41,884 nucleotides of DNA from Prevotellaceae bacterium UBA1743 (lineage in GTDB: Bacteria; Bacteroidota; Bacteroidia; Bacteroidales; Bacteroidaceae): the NCBI GenBank assembly GCA_002314945.1, contig DCHV01000043.1:1-41884 (forward strand), read 5' to 3'. Shown here in pieces: positions 1 through 8,865 of the stretch (within the stretch, counting starts at the first letter, position 1; every line of letters starts with the position of its first letter). Made by a program: the position numbers and the translations under genes. The notes under the pieces were generated by a model. It saw only the letters and a program-made list of their open reading frames with translations. It was not told the DNA's origin and made no database searches.

Positions 1-48
1 AAAGTGTTGCGGAATTAAGGTTATAATAATATAGAGTATAGAAAAATT

Positions 49-2241
49 ATGTCGAGCATACTCAGATTTCAGGTTGTAGGGGAAGCATTTACCAAAAAAC
101 CTGTCGAGGTGGCCAACCCCGAACAACGTCCCAGTGATTATTTTGCCAAGTATGTATTCACCCGTCAAAAGATGTACCACTACCTCCCTGCCGATGTATA
201 TAAGCGCATTTGCGACGTCATCGACAACGGAGCACCCCTGGATATGCCCACGGCCAACGCCGTAGCCGAGGGCATGAAACGATGGGCGATGGAATTGGGG
301 GTGACACATTGTACACACTGGTTTCAGCCCCTCACAGAGGGTACGGCCGAGAAGCATGACGGATTCGTAGAGCACGATGGAAAAGGAGGTATGATGGAAG
401 TATTCACAGGCAAGGCACTCGTACAGCAGGAGCCTGACGCCTCCAGTTTCCCCAGTGGTGGTATTCGCAGCACCTTCGAAGCACGAGGATACAGTGCATG
501 GGACCCTTCCAGTCCTGTCTTTGTGATAGGCGACACGTTGATGATTCCCACCATCTTCATCTCATACACAGGCGAGGCACTCGACTACAAGACCCCCCTG
601 AAAAAGTCACTCCGAGCCATCGACAAAGCAGCCACCGACGTATGCCGCTATTTCTATCCCGAGGTAAAGAGTGTCATAAGCAACTTAGGGTGGGAACAGG
701 AATATTTCCTGGTCGATGAGACCATCTATGCCGCACGCCCCGACCTCCTGATGACAGGACGCACTTTGATGGGACACGACAGTGCCAAAAACCAGCAGAT
801 GGATGATCACTACTTCGGTAGCATTCCTGGTCGCGTTGCTGCCTTTATGAAGGACCTCGAGATTCAGGCACTTGAATTAGGCATCCCATGCAAGACACGT
901 CACAACGAGGTAGCGCCCAATCAATTCGAGTTTGCACCCATATACGAGGAAACGAACCTTGCCGTCGATCACAATATGCTCATGATGAGCCTGATGAAGA
1001 AGGTAGCACGCCACCACGGCTTCCGCTGCCTGCTCCACGAAAAACCTTTTGCCGGCATCAACGGATCGGGCAAGCACAACAATTGGAGTCTGAGTACAGA
1101 CACAGGAGTACTCCTCCATGCCCCGGGGAAGACACCGATGGACAATCTGCGTTTCGTCACCTTCATCGTGGAAACTTTGATGGCTGTATATCGCCACAAC
1201 GGGCTCCTCAAGGCATCCATCATCAGCGCCACCAATGCACATCGATTGGGAGCACACGAGGCACCACCTGCCATCATATCCAGTTTCCTCGGTAAGCAAC
1301 TCACTGATCTCCTCAAGCATCTCGAGGAAAACGGTGGTGACGAACAGATAAAATTGTCCGACAAACAGGCTTTCAACCTCGATATTCCACAGATACCCGA
1401 GATCATGGTGGACAACACCGATCGCAATCGTACAAGCCCCTTTGCTTTTACGGGAAATCGCTTCGAGTTCCGAGCCGTAGGTTCACAGGCCAACTGCGCC
1501 GCCTCCATGATTGTCCTCAATACTGCTGTGGCAGAGACCCTCACCCTTTTCAAGGAACGTGTGGATGCACTCATCGCTCAGGGAAGCGAGCCCATGAAAG
1601 CCATACTGACAGTGATACGCGAAGACATCCGCACTTGCCGCCCTATTCACTTCGAAGGGAATGGGTATTCCCAGGAATGGCAGGAGGAAGCAAAGGTACG
1701 CGGCTTGGACACAGAGACAAGTGCACCTCGTATGATCAGCCGCTATCTCGACGAAGAAAGCATTCGCATGTTTGAGCGCATGAAAGTGCTCTCACAGCCC
1801 GAACTGGAGGCACGCACCGAAATCAAGCTCAGTACCTACACAAAGAAAATACAGATAGAGGCACGCATCTTTGGCGACCTCTGTCTCAACCACATTATCC
1901 CAGTAGCCACCCGCTACCAGAGCCAGCTCATCGACAACGTGCACAAGATAAACGGGATTTTCTCAGCCGAGGAAACAGGGCAGCTCAACGCCAACAACCT
2001 CAAGCTTATCCGTCAGATCGGTGAACATACCACATACATTGCACAGCACGTGGAACAGCTCATCGAGGCACGAAAAGTAGCTAATGTCATGGAAAGCGAG
2101 ATGGACAAGGCCATCGCATACCACGATACCGTAGCACCACTCATCGAGGACATCCGCATACATGTGGACGAACTTGAACTCATTGTAGATGATGAACTGT
2201 GGCCTTTGCCAAAATACAGGGAAATGCTTTTCATCCGTTAA
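49..2241 (+). CDS. glnN: Glutamine synthetase type III
   Basis: This 730-residue cytoplasmic enzyme makes glutamine from glutamate, ammonia and ATP. Its length fits the long GSIII class, which is much larger than the roughly 450-residue GSI enzymes. Visible family signatures are the NQFEFAP block followed by a VDHNMLMM segment, and the HEKPFAGINGSGKHNNWS glutamate/ATP-binding block. A GNRFEFRAVGSQAN block follows. The long C-terminal helical part (about residues 560-730) is typical of GSIII. The ATG at 49 gives the expected MSSILRFQVVGEAF start. The next gene on the same strand starts 85 bases downstream from its own promoter. GSIII is the usual glutamine synthetase of Bacteroidetes, so the identification is secure. 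Only 48 bases of upstream sequence are in the window, and I see no clear promoter in them. Confidence 0.97.
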   Translation: MSSILRFQVVGEAFTKKPVEVANPEQRPSDYFAKYVFTRQKMYHYLPADVYKRICDVIDNGAPLDMPTANAVAEGMKRWAMELGVTHCTHWFQPLTEGTAEKHDGFVEHDGKGGMMEVFTGKALVQQEPDASSFPSGGIRSTFEARGYSAWDPSSPVFVIGDTLMIPTIFISYTGEALDYKTPLKKSLRAIDKAATDVCRYFYPEVKSVISNLGWEQEYFLVDETIYAARPDLLMTGRTLMGHDSAKNQQMDDHYFGSIPGRVAAFMKDLEIQALELGIPCKTRHNEVAPNQFEFAPIYEETNLAVDHNMLMMSLMKKVARHHGFRCLLHEKPFAGINGSGKHNNWSLSTDTGVLLHAPGKTPMDNLRFVTFIVETLMAVYRHNGLLKASIISATNAHRLGAHEAPPAIISSFLGKQLTDLLKHLEENGGDEQIKLSDKQAFNLDIPQIPEIMVDNTDRNRTSPFAFTGNRFEFRAVGSQANCAASMIVLNTAVAETLTLFKERVDALIAQGSEPMKAILTVIREDIRTCRPIHFEGNGYSQEWQEEAKVRGLDTETSAPRMISRYLDEESIRMFERMKVLSQPELEARTEIKLSTYTKKIQIEARIFGDLCLNHIIPVATRYQSQLIDNVHKINGIFSAEETGQLNANNLKLIRQIGEHTTYIAQHVEQLIEARKVANVMESEMDKAIAYHDTVAPLIEDIRIHVDELELIVDDELWPLPKYREMLFIR

Positions 2242-2293
2242 CAATAAGAAAAAATTCCACGCTGCAGAAATATCATTTTTCAAGAAAAATCTG

Positions 2294-2301
2294 TATCTTT
2301 G
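2294..2301 (+). promoter_or_regulatory. Bacteroidetes -7 promoter box for the purF-like gene
   Basis: TAtcTTTG matches the -7 consensus TAnnTTTG and lies 25 bases before the ATG at 2327. No good TTTG -33 box is seen at the usual spacing. The box lies downstream of an upstream in-frame ATG at 2189, which argues for translation starting at 2327. Confidence 0.6.
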
Positions 2302-2326
2302 CGGCTTCAAAAAAAGTACAAGTACT

Positions 2327-3763
2327 ATGGGCGGTTTTTTTGGCACGGTCTCACAGCAACCTTGCATAGCAGACCTTTTTTACGGAACAGACTATCAGTC
2401 CCACATGGGGACACGACGCGGCGGTATGGCCACATACGATAAAGAAATAGGTATGTACCGCGCCATTCACAACCTAAACAACGCATATTTCAGAACACGT
2501 TTCGAGCCAGAACTGGACAAGTTCAAGGGTAATGCTGGCATCGGTATTATCAGCGACACGGATGCGCAACCCTTGCTCATGAACAGCCATCTCGGACGTT
2601 TCGCTATCGTCACTGTAGGACGTATCAACAACAAGGAGGAATTGGCTGACAATCTCCTTCGTCAGAATATGCACCTCAGCGAGTTCAGCAGCGGCCTCAT
2701 CAACCCTACCGAGTTAGTTGGACTTCTCATTATCCAGGGACGTGATTTCGTCGATGGTATCGAGAATGTATTCCGTTCCATTCAGGGTAGTTGTTCCATA
2801 CTTCTGCTCACCGAGGATGGTATCATTGCTGCACGCGATTCCTGGGGACGCACACCTATCGTCGTTGGCCAAAAGGAAGGAGCCATGGCCGTCACCAGTG
2901 AGAGTAGCGCTTTCCCCAACCTCGATTACGAGATTTCCCACTATGTAGGCCCGGGCGAGATTATACGCATTCGTCCCGAAGGCATGGAGCAGTTGCGTCG
3001 TCCCAACAAAGGAATGCAGATATGTTCTTTCCTGTGGGTATATTACGGTTTCCCAACCAGTTGCTACGAAGGTCGCAACGTAGAAGCAGTGCGCAACGAG
3101 AGCGGACGTTCCATGGGCAGCCAGGACAAAACCGAGGTGGATTACGCTTGTGGCATTCCCGATAGCGGCATAGGCATGGCAGTAGGTTATGCAGAGGGAC
3201 ACCGTATTCCCTACAAACGCGCTATCTCCAAATACACACCTACATGGCCCCGCAGTTTCATGCCCAACAAGCAGGAAATGCGAGACTTGGTAGCAAAAAT
3301 GAAACTCATCCCCAACCGCGAAATGCTACGCAACGCACGTATCCTCTTCTGCGACGACTCCATCGTCCGAGGCACACAGTTGCGCGACAACACCAAGGTA
3401 CTCTTCGAACTTGGAGCCAAGGAAGTACACATGCGCATAGCTTGTCCTCCCCTCATCTACGGATGTCCATTTATCAACTTTACCTCCAGCAAGAGCGACA
3501 TGGAACTTATCACACGCCGCGTCATTCAGGAGTTCGAAGGGGATGCCAGCAAGAATCTCGAAGCGTATGCCACCAGTGGAAGTCCTGAATACGAACGTAT
3601 GGTAAAGGAAATAGCCAACCGTTTTGGACTCACCAGCCTGCAGTTCCTCCGTCTCGAAACGCTCATCAAAGCTATCGGCCTGCCCAAATGCCAAATCTGT
3701 ACGCATTGCTTCGATGGCAGTTCCACCTACTCCTTGCAGCAGCAGAACGAGCAGGAGGACTAA
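2327..3763 (+). CDS. PurF-like amidophosphoribosyltransferase paralogue with degenerate glutaminase half
   Basis: A 478-residue class II amidotransferase/phosphoribosyltransferase fusion of the PurF type. True PurF makes 5-phosphoribosylamine from PRPP and glutamine. The C-terminal PRTase half is well preserved: GIPDSGIGMAVGYA, the PRPP loop CDDSIVRGT (residues 342-350), and CPPLIYGCPF. Cys455, Cys458 and Cys461, with Cys residues in QICSF and CPPLIYGC, resemble the Fe-S ligands of Bacillus-type PurF. The N-terminal half begins MGGFFG where PurF has CGVFG, so the N-terminal nucleophile Cys is absent. The GHxRYST and HNGN glutamine-site motifs are also not recognisable. I recall similar MGGFFG proteins as widespread in Bacteroidales. 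Start 2327 is chosen over the in-frame 2189 because the extra 46 residues overlap glnN and the promoter. It may use ammonia or have a non-canonical role. Confidence 0.85.
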   Translation: MGGFFGTVSQQPCIADLFYGTDYQSHMGTRRGGMATYDKEIGMYRAIHNLNNAYFRTRFEPELDKFKGNAGIGIISDTDAQPLLMNSHLGRFAIVTVGRINNKEELADNLLRQNMHLSEFSSGLINPTELVGLLIIQGRDFVDGIENVFRSIQGSCSILLLTEDGIIAARDSWGRTPIVVGQKEGAMAVTSESSAFPNLDYEISHYVGPGEIIRIRPEGMEQLRRPNKGMQICSFLWVYYGFPTSCYEGRNVEAVRNESGRSMGSQDKTEVDYACGIPDSGIGMAVGYAEGHRIPYKRAISKYTPTWPRSFMPNKQEMRDLVAKMKLIPNREMLRNARILFCDDSIVRGTQLRDNTKVLFELGAKEVHMRIACPPLIYGCPFINFTSSKSDMELITRRVIQEFEGDASKNLEAYATSGSPEYERMVKEIANRFGLTSLQFLRLETLIKAIGLPKCQICTHCFDGSSTYSLQQQNEQED

Positions 3764-3796
3764 TTGCACCCACACACATCATAAAGTTATATTCGC

Positions 3797-6175
3797 ATGA
3801 AGAAAATTGTCCAAACTTTCGTAGGACTATATTTCCTCGTGTGCCCGCTCGTATCAGCGGCTCAGGAAATGTGGTATGGAACACCCGCTGACGAATGGAT
3901 GAAATCACTACCTGTAGCCAATGGACGCGTTGGTTTGATGGTTTTCGGAGGTACTACGCAAGAACGTCTCTCACTCAACGAGAGTAGCATGTGGAGTGGT
4001 GCTCCCAATCCCCAGCAAAACCGCAGCTTCGGTGCAGAGCGTCTTCGGGAAATCCGTCAGTTGTTCTTCGATGGAAAAATTGATGAGGGAAACCAGATGG
4101 CTGGGAAAGAAATGATAGGTAATGAGGCAGACTTCGGCTCACATGTTCCATTCGGAGACTTTGTTCTCACATTCCATTATGGAAATTCCAGTGCCATATC
4201 CGATTACCGACGTTCGCTTTCCCTCGACGATGCCGTGGCACGTGTCAGCTATCGGATGGGCGATACGGATTACACACGCGAATACTTCTCCAGCCATCCC
4301 AGGGACGTGATTCTGGCACGTTATCAAGCCAGTCGAAAAGGTGCCATCAGTTTTGACTTGGGCGTGGAAAACCTGCGCCCCGATGCCAAGGTAAGTATTG
4401 TAAACAACAGTATCAGAGTAACTGGTTCGGCAGCTCAACCAGGTCGCACCGAGCATGGCGTCCATTTCCTTGCTGTGATGCAGGTCATCGCAAAGGGAGG
4501 CACCATTCATCAGGAAGGAGACCGTCTGATGGTTCGCGATGCAGACGAAGTCATCCTCCTTTCTGACTTGCGTACAGATTACCGCACCCCCAATTATCAA
4601 GACGTATGCCTCCAAAGCATCCAAAACGCGGCAAAACGCAAGTTCTCGTCACTCTACAGGGAGCACGTAGCTGACTATGCGCCACTTTACCATCGCGTGA
4701 CATTACACTTGGGAAAAGACAAAAGCGATCTGGCTACCGACGAACGATGGAAGGCCGTCAAACAAGGAGCTGACGATCCGGATCTGCAAGCTCTGTTCGT
4801 ACAGTATGGACGTTACCTCACCCTCATCTCATCGCGACAGGATTCCCCTCTACCCATTGCATTACAGGGATTCTTCAACGACAATTTGGCTTGCAACATG
4901 GGATGGAACAGCGATTACCACCTCGACATCAATACAGAACAGAACTACTGGTTGTCGAATGTAGGCAACCTGGCCGAATGCAATGAGCCCCTCTTTCGCT
5001 ACATCGGCGACATGGCCAGGGCTGGTGCCGAGACAGCACGCACCTTCTATGGATGTGGAGGATGGACAGCCCATTGTACTTCCAATGTATGGGGATTCAC
5101 AGCCCCTGCTGGATGCACTGCATGGGGGCTATTTCCAACTGGTGGCTCGTGGATGGCCACTCATCTGTGGACACAATACGAATTCACGGGTGATGTGGCA
5201 TATCTTCGCAACACAGCCTATCCCCTATTACGAGGAAATGCACGATTCCTGCTCGATTACCTATGCGAAGACCCGCACTCAGGGTACCTCGTGACAGGTC
5301 CGAGCATATCCCCCGAAAATTCATTCGGGTGGAAAGGCCAGTCATTTGGTGCCAGTATGATGCCAACGATAGATCTCGTTCTTACGAGAGAGATTCTGAA
5401 CGATTGCCTGCAATGTACTCGCATTCTGAACATAGATCCGGAATTTGCCGACACGCTTCGCATGGCGTTAGACAAGTTACCTCCCTTGCGTATCAACAAA
5501 TACGGAGGTCTTCGCGAATGGATGGAAGACTACGACGATATCAACGTCAATCATCGGCACACCAGTCATCTGCTCTGTCTCTATCCGTTCTATCAAGTCA
5601 CCACACGCCATACCCCAGAACTGGCCGAGGCAGCCTATCAGAGCGTTCAGCGTCGTCTTACAGCCGAAGGATGGGAAGATGTGGAATGGAGTCGTGCATG
5701 GGCGATTTGCAACTATGCCCGTCTGCGTCGTAGCGAGGAAGCATACCAGAGCCAGAACCAATTGATAGGTTCACTGAGTCGCGAAAACCTATTTACGGTT
5801 TCACCCAAAGGAATTGCAGGCGCACCCTGGGATATTTTTGTCATCGACGGAAATATGGCAGGAGCAGCTGGCGCCATAGAAATGCTTGTCCAGAGTCATG
5901 CCGGCTACATAGAGATTCTGCCCGTGCTTCCGAAAGAATGGAGCGAAGGTAGTTTCTCGGGGCTTTGTGTACGTGGTGGTGCCGAGGTATCCGCATCATG
6001 GGAACATTCCCAAATCACTCATGCCCAACTACGCGCCACCCACGATGGAACCTTTACACTACTTCTCCCAAAAGGAATTTCTAAGGTAAGCATAGGAAGG
6101 CGAGCACTGACGCCCAATGCGGAAGGAATGATACAATGCCATTTGAAACGGGGAGAGGTAGTCAAGATGTATTGA
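3797..6175 (+). CDS. GH95 family glycosidase (alpha-L-fucosidase type), secreted
   Basis: A 792-residue protein with a Sec signal peptide (about residues 1-22, ending VSAAQE), so periplasmic or exported. GH95 enzymes are inverting alpha-1,2-L-fucosidases or alpha-L-galactosidases. The N-terminal domain starts WYGTPADEWMKSLPVANGR and contains the LNESSMWSG motif typical of the family. Candidate catalytic residues by analogy with Bifidobacterium AfcA are Glu507 in SPENSFGW (acid) and Asp684 in VIDGN (base). The base-assisting asparagine pair falls in HLDIN (His375, Asp377, Asn379), so the first Asn is Asp here. His375 at the position that separates fucosidases (His) from alpha-L-galactosidases (Thr) favours fucose. 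It begins 33 bases after the purF-like gene with no obvious terminator between them, and may be co-transcribed. Confidence 0.9.
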   Translation: MKKIVQTFVGLYFLVCPLVSAAQEMWYGTPADEWMKSLPVANGRVGLMVFGGTTQERLSLNESSMWSGAPNPQQNRSFGAERLREIRQLFFDGKIDEGNQMAGKEMIGNEADFGSHVPFGDFVLTFHYGNSSAISDYRRSLSLDDAVARVSYRMGDTDYTREYFSSHPRDVILARYQASRKGAISFDLGVENLRPDAKVSIVNNSIRVTGSAAQPGRTEHGVHFLAVMQVIAKGGTIHQEGDRLMVRDADEVILLSDLRTDYRTPNYQDVCLQSIQNAAKRKFSSLYREHVADYAPLYHRVTLHLGKDKSDLATDERWKAVKQGADDPDLQALFVQYGRYLTLISSRQDSPLPIALQGFFNDNLACNMGWNSDYHLDINTEQNYWLSNVGNLAECNEPLFRYIGDMARAGAETARTFYGCGGWTAHCTSNVWGFTAPAGCTAWGLFPTGGSWMATHLWTQYEFTGDVAYLRNTAYPLLRGNARFLLDYLCEDPHSGYLVTGPSISPENSFGWKGQSFGASMMPTIDLVLTREILNDCLQCTRILNIDPEFADTLRMALDKLPPLRINKYGGLREWMEDYDDINVNHRHTSHLLCLYPFYQVTTRHTPELAEAAYQSVQRRLTAEGWEDVEWSRAWAICNYARLRRSEEAYQSQNQLIGSLSRENLFTVSPKGIAGAPWDIFVIDGNMAGAAGAIEMLVQSHAGYIEILPVLPKEWSEGSFSGLCVRGGAEVSASWEHSQITHAQLRATHDGTFTLLLPKGISKVSIGRRALTPNAEGMIQCHLKRGEVVKMY

Positions 6176-6648
6176 AACTTGACAAAATAAAAATTTTTCC
6201 CACTATAGAACGGAAAATTTCTCGATGTAGAATGGAAAATTTTCCGATATAGATTGAGCGCGCTATGTCGGAAAATTTTCAGGCGCGTGTGACAAATGTG
6301 ACATGTGACAAATGTGACAAAGTATTTTGTCCATTTGAAATCCAACTCCACGACCGTGGACCACAGTCAGAATACCTTATTTATATATATTATGTATTAA
6401 GATATTTATTTATATTTCTTTCTAAAACAAAAACCCCCTCTAAATCCCCCCCAAACACGGAGGATATCCACGTCCATGTCCGTGTCCGTGGATTTCAAAA
6501 ACCGAAAAAAGGTTTGTCACGTTTGTCACATTTGTCACAAAACTTACTATTTAATTACATATCAATGAATTAAGCGCGTGACAAACGTGTGACAAACGTG
6601 ACAAAGTGTGACAGGAAAGCTATTTTCTCAGAAAATATGCGTAAAAAT
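6176..6648. repeat. Noncoding stretch with GTGACAAA repeat clusters and hairpins
   Basis: No convincing gene lies in this 473-base gap between the convergent GH95 and GH2 genes. It holds three clusters of the octamer GTGACAAA: four units at 6289-6321 in plus orientation (the second partial), three inverted units (TTTGTCAC) at 6513-6538, and four units at 6578-6613 (the last partial). Clusters one and two could pair into a long hairpin with a loop of about 190 bases. Two smaller hairpins share a stem sequence: TCCACG/CGTGGA at 6347-6360 and ATCCACG/CGTGGAT at 6466-6493. Near the left edge, GGAAAATTT recurs three times (6212-6280). The middle is very A/T-rich. The role is unknown; an old mobile element remnant or a transcription-end structure are both possible. 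Confidence 0.7.
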
Positions 6649-8685
6649 TCAGTTCATCAGCATCCATTCGACGCTATCCTCGCGTAGGGTGCCGTCTGCA
6701 TTGGAAGCTTTTACGGATAAGATATTCCTACCCTGCTGCAGATCCACCTGGAATGTGCAGATACGATAGTCATCTGGCTTTTGTGTAGATATCTCCTTTC
6801 CATTGACCATAAGCGATACCTGCTCCATATTGCTGAACACCATCACCTGTGTATGGGCATGACGACGCTCTATATTGCGTCTTCCCTCGATATAGACCAT
6901 TGGATTACGACTCCAGTTTGCCTGATAGAAATAGTAAGCATCCTTGCATGTCTTGCGATCCTGCGTGACAAGTCCTTTATCATTGATACCATTACGGTCA
7001 CCCTCGGTACGATTGGCAGCACCAAAGTCGAACATATTCCAGATGTAGCTTCCCCACACAAAGGGACGCTCGCGGATGATCTTCCAGTTGGCAATGTGGT
7101 ACCATGTCTGCCAGTTCTCGGGATGCCAACGTGAAGTGGGCACTGACTGTGTGAGCGAATCCTGTTGCTGGAAGACGCTGGCTCCTGCCCCATATTCGCT
7201 TATGCCAACCTTGCAGTCGGGATGTTCGCGATGGAAGGCATCGAGGAACTCTGCCAAGGTGTTAGGCGTGTCACCGTACCATCCATCATAGCGATTGAAA
7301 GCTATTTCGTCGGTCACCAGGTTCATATCATCCGGATACTGGTTGCTGGCTGCAGTCGTGGGACGTGTGGCATCCTCAGCATGGGCGATGTCATTGAGTT
7401 CACGGATAAACTCCACAGGATTGTCACCCTGAGACTTCAGTTCGTTGAAGAGACCCCATACACAGATAGAGGGATGATTACCATTCTGGCGTATCAGTTC
7501 GTGCAACTGCTGACGTACATTAGCCTTCAGAGCCTCCGTATCGACAAAACCTTTGTCAGCATAGCCGCCAGGACCCACAAAAGGAATCTCCGCCCACGTA
7601 ACGATACCGTAGCGATCCATCAGATCGTAGAAATAATGTGCGTGAGGATAATGTGAGCCGCGCAAACTATTGACACCCATTTCCACCATCAACCGTGCAT
7701 CCTCCTCGTGATGCTCGCGATGGAGGGCATTGCCTATCCCTGCCCTATCCTGATGACGGCACACGCCTTGTAGCTTGAGATGCTTTCCATTGAGGAAGAA
7801 GCCTTCATTGGCATCAAATCGATAGTAACGCAAGCCCAAGGGCTGAGATATCTCATCAATTGCCATTCCGTTCTCCATCACACGCACTATTGTCTGATAC
7901 ATGAAGGGATCCTCCGTACCATTCCACAGATGGGGCCTGCGGATGGTCACCTGCTGCGTGAGTTCCATCTGTGCTTCGTGAGCCGGCAACTCCACTTTTT
8001 TACTATCCTCGGCTATCACCTTGTCGCCATCCTTCACGGTGGTATGCAGCGTGAGGTGACGCGGTGTGTCTCCGCTATTGCTCAACAATGTCTTCACTGC
8101 CACATCGGCTTTCTTCTCCGACACATTTGTCTGACGGATATACACGCCATCGGAAGAGTAATCCAGAGGAGAGATACAAGCCTTGTCGGTGACGACGAAA
8201 TACACATCGCGATAGATGCCTCCCCAGATGTTGAAGTCGCCCACCAAAGGAATAATATCCAGTTGCTCGCTATTGTTCACACGCACCCACAATTCATTTT
8301 CCTCTCCATAATTGAGGCGATCGGACAGGTCGTAGGTAAAAGCAGTGTAGCCACCCCTATGCTCGCCTACAATCCTGCCGTTGACAAAGAGATGGGCGAT
8401 ATTGTTGGCACCCTCGAAACGAATAAAGACTCTGCGTTCCTTCCATTCGCTGGGAATCATCACCTTCTTGGTATAATTGCCGATGCCGCGATGATAATAC
8501 AGATTGCCGGCGGCTCCATCCTGTGCGTTCCACGTATGAGGCAGATTCACCTCGATGCCCGCTTTCTTGTCAAACTCATAGCCAAAGCGGAAAGTCCAAT
8601 GCTCGTTCAGATTTTGGGTCGTACGTTGTGCCATTACCCCCAGACAGGCCATCATCAGACAGCCCGCAACAAAAAGACGCTTCAT
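6649..8685 (-). CDS. GH2 family beta-galactosidase/beta-glucuronidase-like glycosidase, secreted
   Basis: A 678-residue retaining glycosidase of family GH2 with a Sec signal peptide starting MKRLFVAG and ending GVMAQ, so it acts outside the cytoplasm. The order is sugar-binding domain (LNEHWTFRFG, DGAAGNLYYHRGIG, about 20-190), immunoglobulin-like domain, then a TIM barrel from about residue 300. The predicted acid/base is Glu415 in WGLFNEL and the nucleophile Glu497 in GISEYGAG. The substrate cannot be fixed from sequence; beta-galactoside or beta-glucuronide are usual. I chose 8685 over the longer in-frame ATG at 8736 because a consensus -7 promoter box (8714-8721, minus strand) lies between them, and the shorter form begins exactly at the signal peptide. 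It is convergent with GH95 and divergent from GH31. Confidence 0.93.
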   Translation of the reverse strand: MKRLFVAGCLMMACLGVMAQRTTQNLNEHWTFRFGYEFDKKAGIEVNLPHTWNAQDGAAGNLYYHRGIGNYTKKVMIPSEWKERRVFIRFEGANNIAHLFVNGRIVGEHRGGYTAFTYDLSDRLNYGEENELWVRVNNSEQLDIIPLVGDFNIWGGIYRDVYFVVTDKACISPLDYSSDGVYIRQTNVSEKKADVAVKTLLSNSGDTPRHLTLHTTVKDGDKVIAEDSKKVELPAHEAQMELTQQVTIRRPHLWNGTEDPFMYQTIVRVMENGMAIDEISQPLGLRYYRFDANEGFFLNGKHLKLQGVCRHQDRAGIGNALHREHHEEDARLMVEMGVNSLRGSHYPHAHYFYDLMDRYGIVTWAEIPFVGPGGYADKGFVDTEALKANVRQQLHELIRQNGNHPSICVWGLFNELKSQGDNPVEFIRELNDIAHAEDATRPTTAASNQYPDDMNLVTDEIAFNRYDGWYGDTPNTLAEFLDAFHREHPDCKVGISEYGAGASVFQQQDSLTQSVPTSRWHPENWQTWYHIANWKIIRERPFVWGSYIWNMFDFGAANRTEGDRNGINDKGLVTQDRKTCKDAYYFYQANWSRNPMVYIEGRRNIERRHAHTQVMVFSNMEQVSLMVNGKEISTQKPDDYRICTFQVDLQQGRNILSVKASNADGTLREDSVEWMLMN

Positions 8686-8713
8686 ATTCCTAATTATTTC
8701 TAAAATTTGTGTG

Positions 8714-8721
8714 CAAAAATA
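8714..8721 (-). promoter_or_regulatory. -7 promoter box for the GH2 gene
   Basis: On the minus strand this reads TAttTTTG, matching TAnnTTTG, 28 bases before the chosen ATG at 8685. No clear -33 TTTG is visible. Confidence 0.6.
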
Positions 8722-8836
8722 CGTAAAAGAACCCATTTATAGCCATTTACGACCACCAAATCCCTCAAAAACTTCTTTTTCCAGCAAAATGGGAAGAGTT
8801 TTCAGCGATACATGGAAGTATATCCGTTTATTTTCG

Positions 8837-8844
8837 TATCTTTG
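8837..8844 (+). promoter_or_regulatory. -7 promoter box for the GH31-GH76 operon
   Basis: TAtcTTTG matches the Bacteroidetes -7 consensus, 21 bases upstream of the ATG at 8866. It lies inside the longer reading frame that would start at 8812, so that longer start is unlikely. Confidence 0.6.
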
Positions 8845-8865
8845 TGCAAATTAAATTACACACGT

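Noticed and set aside
969..1574. 201-residue open frame opposite glutamine synthetase
   Set aside because: It is an antisense shadow of a strongly conserved gene, with biased Ser/Arg composition.
2189..2326. Upstream in-frame extension of the purF-like gene
   Set aside because: It overlaps glnN, contains the promoter -7 box, and homologues start at MGGFFG.
6265..6573. 102-residue open frame on the plus strand in the GH95-GH2 gap
   Set aside because: Its sequence is produced by the GTGACAAA and CCACG repeats (TNVTCDKCDK, RLSHLSQ). It has no family resemblance and no promoter.
7780..8703. 307-residue open frame opposite the GH2 gene
   Set aside because: It lies wholly antisense to a confident GH2 coding region with catalytic motifs and shows no recognisable domain.
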